Source: CAYGBW01 sp964348185 (GTDB lineage: Bacteria; Desulfobacterota; BSN033; WVXP01). From it: DNA of 8,456 nucleotides. The translations under genes were made by a program, and so were the position numbers. Location of the stretch: the NCBI GenBank assembly GCA_964348185.1, contig CAYGBW010000064.1, positions 1-8,456 of the forward strand, written 5' to 3'. How positions within the stretch are numbered: the stretch's first letter is position 1; each line of letters starts with the position of its first letter. The notes below the pieces were generated by a model. It was given only the letters and a program-made list of their open reading frames with translations. It made no database searches and had not been told where the DNA came from. Below are positions 6,311 to 8,456 of this stretch, piece by piece.

Positions 6311-6334
6311 TTCAGCATCTGCTAAAATGCTGAA
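6311..6334 (+). promoter_or_regulatory. Palindromic operator/promoter (possible terminator)
   Basis: TTCAGCAT (6311-6318) and ATGCTGAA (6327-6334) are perfect eight-base inverted repeats around CTGCTAAA. The centre and right arm contain an extended -10, TG-C-TAAAAT (6320-6328), so a repressor bound to this dyad would block the promoter. There is no good -35 (TTTCCT is the nearest), which suits an extended -10 promoter. The site lies 24 bases after the regulator gene and 82 bases before the small Cys-rich gene. As RNA it could be a weak terminator hairpin for the regulator, but the following TTATCTTGCT is a poor T-run. Confidence 0.5.
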
Positions 6335-6415
6335 TTATCTTGCTAACTGGCAGCAAGGACAAAAATGGTCATAGACGACGGTATAAAACCATTGTGGGAG
6401 AGGAGGTGATTAAGG

Positions 6416-6616
6416 ATGTGTCAACCAAGGGCAAGTCAGATGTATGGGGGTGTGGCGGGTTGCACCTGTGGTTGTCGCGGTTTCGGATGCGGTCCATCAT
6501 TCCGGCGTTTCTTTTCATCCAAGGAGGAAAAGGAATGCCTGGAAACCTACAGGGACCAGTTGAAGAAGGAGTTGGCCGGGGTAGAGGAACGTATGAAGGA
6601 ACTTAAGGGAAAATGA
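6416..6616 (+). CDS. Small Cys-rich coiled-coil protein (DUF5320-like)
   Basis: 66 residues from ATG 6416, behind an excellent ribosome site AGGAGGTGA (6401-6409) six bases upstream. The N-terminal half has cysteines C2, C16, C18, C20 and C25 in a glycine-rich setting (GCTCGCRGFGCG), and the C-terminal half (about 35-66, with C41) is a charged coiled coil. This layout recalls small glycine-rich/coiled-coil proteins of the DUF5320 type found next to metal-cofactor and iron-sulfur genes in anaerobes; the assignment is from memory and tentative. Its CxCxC and coiled-coil parts align with the tail of the upstream ArsR regulator with similar spacing, so the two could form mixed oligomers or bind the same metal. 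It is probably controlled by the palindromic promoter at 6311-6334. A further strong ribosome site follows its stop, but no gene does. Confidence 0.75.
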   Translation: MCQPRASQMYGGVAGCTCGCRGFGCGPSFRRFFSSKEEKECLETYRDQLKKELAGVEERMKELKGK

Positions 6617-6631
6617 GAACAACAGAGACAG

Positions 6632-6643
6632 AAAGGAGGTGAT
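6632..6643 (+). other. Orphan full-length Shine-Dalgarno sequence
   Basis: AAAGGAGGTGAT is a complete complement of the 16S rRNA 3' end, placed 15 bases after the stop of the Cys-rich gene where a next operon gene should start. No ATG or GTG with an open frame follows at the right spacing, and repeat copy D begins 46 bases later. Either the following gene has been lost, or the site does something else. The match to the 16S tail complement continues imperfectly through CAG and CCGCAGG. Confidence 0.55.
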
Positions 6644-6688
6644 ACAGACCGCAGGCGAGAAGCAGAGTCCTTGATTGCAATCTAACCC

Positions 6689-6889
6689 GTCGCCACTGAA
6701 AGATGTCCCTAAAGTGAACATTACAGAGTTTTTGGGGTCTCCATCTTGGGGAGAGCCTGTCCTGAGCTTGCCGAAGGAGAGTGTCCCCGAAGAGGCGAAT
6801 CTCCGCTATCTGATCCGCCTCAGCCGGAAGCCTTAGAGCGGTTCAAAAACTCCGTAGACAGAGCGGAGGGGACTTCTTTCAGTGACGAC
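6689..6889 (-). mobile_element. MITE-like repeat, copy D (inverted, complete)
   Basis: A 201-base copy in the opposite orientation to A-C. Its ends are GTCGCCACTGAAAGA (6689-6703) and TCTTTCAGTGACGAC (6875-6889), inverted repeats matching at 14 of 15 positions. The flanks TAACCC (6683-6688) and CAACCC (6890-6895) agree at five of six bases, consistent with an old target duplication. It shares the sub-terminal GAGTTTTTG/CAAAAACTC pair and the CCTGTCCTGAGCTTG core with copies A and C; its inner CTTCCG/GGCGGATCAGA part is closer to copy B. It separates the orphan ribosome site from the ABC transporter promoter. It encodes nothing. Confidence 0.85.
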
Positions 6890-6965
6890 CAACCCGCCAA
6901 AAAGGCATAGCCCCATAGGCTGGTCCACCCGAAAAGGGAGAAGGAGCCCTCATTCCCCTCTCTTC

Positions 6966-6993
6966 TTGACAGATATCCTTGGTCTGCTAGAAT
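6966..6993 (+). promoter_or_regulatory. Strong sigma-70 promoter of the ABC transporter operon
   Basis: TTGACA (6966-6971), a 16-base spacer and TAGAAT (6988-6993), with an extended -10 TG (6985-6986). Transcription should start near 7000. The chosen permease start is at 7159, giving an untranslated leader of about 160 bases in which I see no known riboswitch. The promoter lies 76 bases downstream of repeat copy D. Confidence 0.75.
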
Positions 6994-7158
6994 TGAAGGT
7001 CGCGGATCTCAGTGATGATCCCTAGGGGATGGAAATCCGAGACCCTCATGAGGTCGCAGGCTCGCTTGATTCACCTCGAAGTCTCGGCTTATTTCTGCCC
7101 TCCCCCAACAAAGCCTAGATCTGAGTCGCCTTACTCGAGGACACGAGGAGGCTCAACC

Positions 7159-8145
7159 TTGGAACATACATCGACAGGAACGACGCGTATCGTTCTGGGG
7201 ATTCCTACCGGGTCACTGTCGACATTCTTGGAGAGGCGGGGTGTGTATGTGGCTTTGGTGGTGGTCGTCCTCATTTCGGCCCTCCTTTCCCCGGCTTTTT
7301 TAAAGTTTTCTAACGTACTCAACGTACTCCGAGCGGCCGCCGTGTTGGGTATCGTAAGTATTGGCCAAACAATGGTCATTCTGGGGGGGGGCATCGACCT
7401 GTCGGTGGGAGGTGTGATGGGCACGGTGGCAATCTTTATTTCGGAGTTTACCGGCGGTAGCGATGAGAACGTCGCCATCGCCATTGCTGCTTGTTTGCTA
7501 ATTGGAGTGGTCATCGGTTGGATCAATGGGTTACTCATCACGAAACGCAATATCCCTCCCTTTGTCGCTACACTGGGGATGCTCATTTTCGTTGAGGGGG
7601 TGAGATTTGCCTACACTCGAGGTGTCATTAGCGGCAGGCCGGCCCCGTTTGTCCGTGTTCTCGCTTCGATCATAGGCCCTATTCCGATTCCCGTGGTCAT
7701 CATGGCTGTTCTAGCCGTGATCGTGGGCGTGATGCTCCGGAAGACAGGGTTTGGGCGGCAGCTATATGCCACGGGCGGCAATCGCGAAGCGGCTCGTTTC
7801 TCTGGGATCAATGTGGTGCGCGTTGCCATAATCACTTAGGGCCTCGGCTGTCTGTTTACTGCCATCGCGGGGCTGCTTTTGAGCGGCTATATTGGTTACG
7901 GCGACCGATATCTGGGCCGAGGCTTTGACCTGGATTCGATTGCTGCCGTGGTCGTGGGTGGGACAAGTTTTGCCGGCGGCCGGGGCGGTATCGGTGGTAC
8001 AATCGCTGGAGTATTACTGCTCACAGCGCTGTTTAACATCGTGTTGATTCTCAACTTGCAAGTCCATTACCAACTGATCTTGAAAGGCATTGTCATAATC
8101 GGGGCGGTCATGGTCTACTCGATGCAGACGCGCTTTGAAGGCTAA
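7159..8145 (+). pseudogene. RbsC/AraH-type sugar ABC transporter permease with in-frame TAG
   Basis: A full-length permease of the ribose/simple-sugar (BPD_transp_2) family, 328 codons including one internal amber codon. TTG 7159 is preferred as start because GAGGAGG (7145-7151) lies seven bases upstream and the length then matches the family (E. coli RbsC about 320). GTG 7012 would add 49 unrelated residues. Visible family motifs: GGGIDLSVGG (76-85), FVATLGM (135-141), the cytoplasmic loop GGNREAARFSGINV (206-219) that contacts the ATPase, and DSIAAVVVGGTSFAGGRG (259-276). TAG at 7837-7839 is codon 227; reading continues in the same frame with strong family similarity to TAA at 8143-8145. 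The corresponding position in E. coli RbsC is, as I recall it, tyrosine, so one base change explains it. It could be a nonsense mutation, a sequence error or recoding. The ATPase gene is not between it and the next gene. Confidence 0.85.
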
Positions 8146-8154
8146 AGACCTGAG

Positions 8155-8218
8155 AAAGGAGGTGGTCAAGAAAGGTCGTTTGTATCCGGCCATGGGCAAT
8201 ACGAACGAGTATTCATGA
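8155..8218 (+). other. Orphan ribosome site and 18-codon frame between permease and binding protein
   Basis: AAAGGAGGTGG (8155-8165) is a strong ribosome-site sequence ten bases after the permease stop, but no start codon lies at normal spacing. A GTG inside it (8162) opens an 18-codon frame (MVKKGRLYPAMGNTNEYS) ending at TGA 8216-8218. This may be a leftover of a lost gene or a chance frame. Confidence 0.2.
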
Positions 8219-8272
8219 GGATTTGTTTTCGGATGTCAACGAATCACCTACAAGAGAGGAGGGCTTGGGAAA

Positions 8273-8456
8273 ATGGACGAGCAACGTTTTATCAACTCCC
8301 TGCTGGAGAAAGTCGAAAAGGGGCAACTAAGCCGGAGAGGGTTCATCCTGGCGACAGGGGGAATGGTTGGCCTAACAGGCGCCTATTCGCTCCTGGGAAA
8401 CGCTGGGCTGGTGAGGCCAACCGCTACTGCCGAGGCGGCTACCGTGAGCCAGGCAG
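8273..8456 (+). CDS. Tat-exported protein, probable sugar ABC substrate-binding protein (partial)
   Basis: ATG 8273 follows AGGAGGG (8257-8263) with nine bases between. The 61 residues visible begin with a hydrophilic stretch to about residue 18, then a twin-arginine motif S-R-R-G-F-I (residues 20-25), a hydrophobic segment of about 20 residues (LATGGMVGLTGAYSLL) and an alanine/threonine-rich region with a likely signal peptidase site near ATAEA (51-55). This is a standard Tat signal peptide, so the product folds in the cytoplasm before export. The gene runs off the window and the mature domain is not seen. Position just after an RbsC-type permease on the same strand suggests the periplasmic binding protein of that transporter. 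That role is inferred from context only; another Tat-exported enzyme is possible. Confidence 0.75.
   Translation, partial: MDEQRFINSLLEKVEKGQLSRRGFILATGGMVGLTGAYSLLGNAGLVRPTATAEAATVSQA

Noticed and set aside
6340..6606. 88-residue frame overlapping the Cys-rich gene
   Set aside because: Different frame from the one with the strong ribosome site and the CxCxC motif; no features of its own.
1..8456. CRISPR array, tRNA or rRNA genes
   Set aside because: The repeats are too long, too few and not regularly spaced for CRISPR, and I saw no tRNA cloverleaf or rRNA core sequence. The 16S-tail-like match at 6632 is only about 25 bases.

Overview
The window looks like chromosomal DNA from an environmental Gram-negative bacterium of moderate GC content. 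It carries a PilZ (c-di-GMP) protein, strong AGGAGG ribosome binding sites, sigma-70-type promoters, a Tat signal peptide, a transporter/HEAT/cyclic-nucleotide-binding fusion and a small CxCxC protein. Together these recall Desulfobacterota and related deep-branching groups, but no marker gene fixes the taxonomy, so this is a guess. There is no rRNA, tRNA, CRISPR array or recognisable transposase gene.

Layout. 1-150 is the right part of a dispersed repeat (copy A). 151-488 has no convincing gene. 489-596 (+) encodes a 35-residue single-span membrane protein. 648-3854 (-) encodes a 1068-residue protein made of a multi-span nucleotide-transporter/MFS-like domain, HEAT repeats and a C-terminal cNMP-binding domain. 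A truncated repeat (copy B, 3870-4010) lies a few bases upstream of its ribosome binding site. 4189-4407 (-) is a small hypothetical gene. 4435-4800 is a non-coding region with two strong hairpins and a promoter. 4800-5089 is the remnant of a response-regulator receiver domain. 5093-5315 is an intact repeat (copy C) with perfect terminal inverted repeats and a 6-bp target duplication. 5343-5789 (+) is a PilZ protein. 5871-6287 (+) is an ArsR-type regulator with a Cys-rich tail and coiled coil. 6416-6616 (+) is a small protein resembling that tail. 6689-6889 is an inverted repeat copy (D). 7159-8145 (+) is an RbsC-type sugar ABC permease interrupted by one in-frame TAG. 8273-8456 (+) is the start of a Tat-exported protein, probably the matching substrate-binding protein.

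How the parts fit. The most interesting unit is 5813-6643. An ArsR-like repressor whose C-terminal CxCxC plus coiled-coil module looks duplicated as a free-standing small protein just downstream, with a palindromic promoter/operator between them, suggests an autoregulated metal, sulfur or redox sensing pair. The second theme is a MITE-like, non-autonomous repeat family: four copies in 8.5 kb, all between genes, one of which appears to have split a receiver-domain/PilZ gene pair. The third is the ABC transporter operon, which has a good promoter, a single amber codon in an otherwise intact permease and no ATPase gene inside the window.
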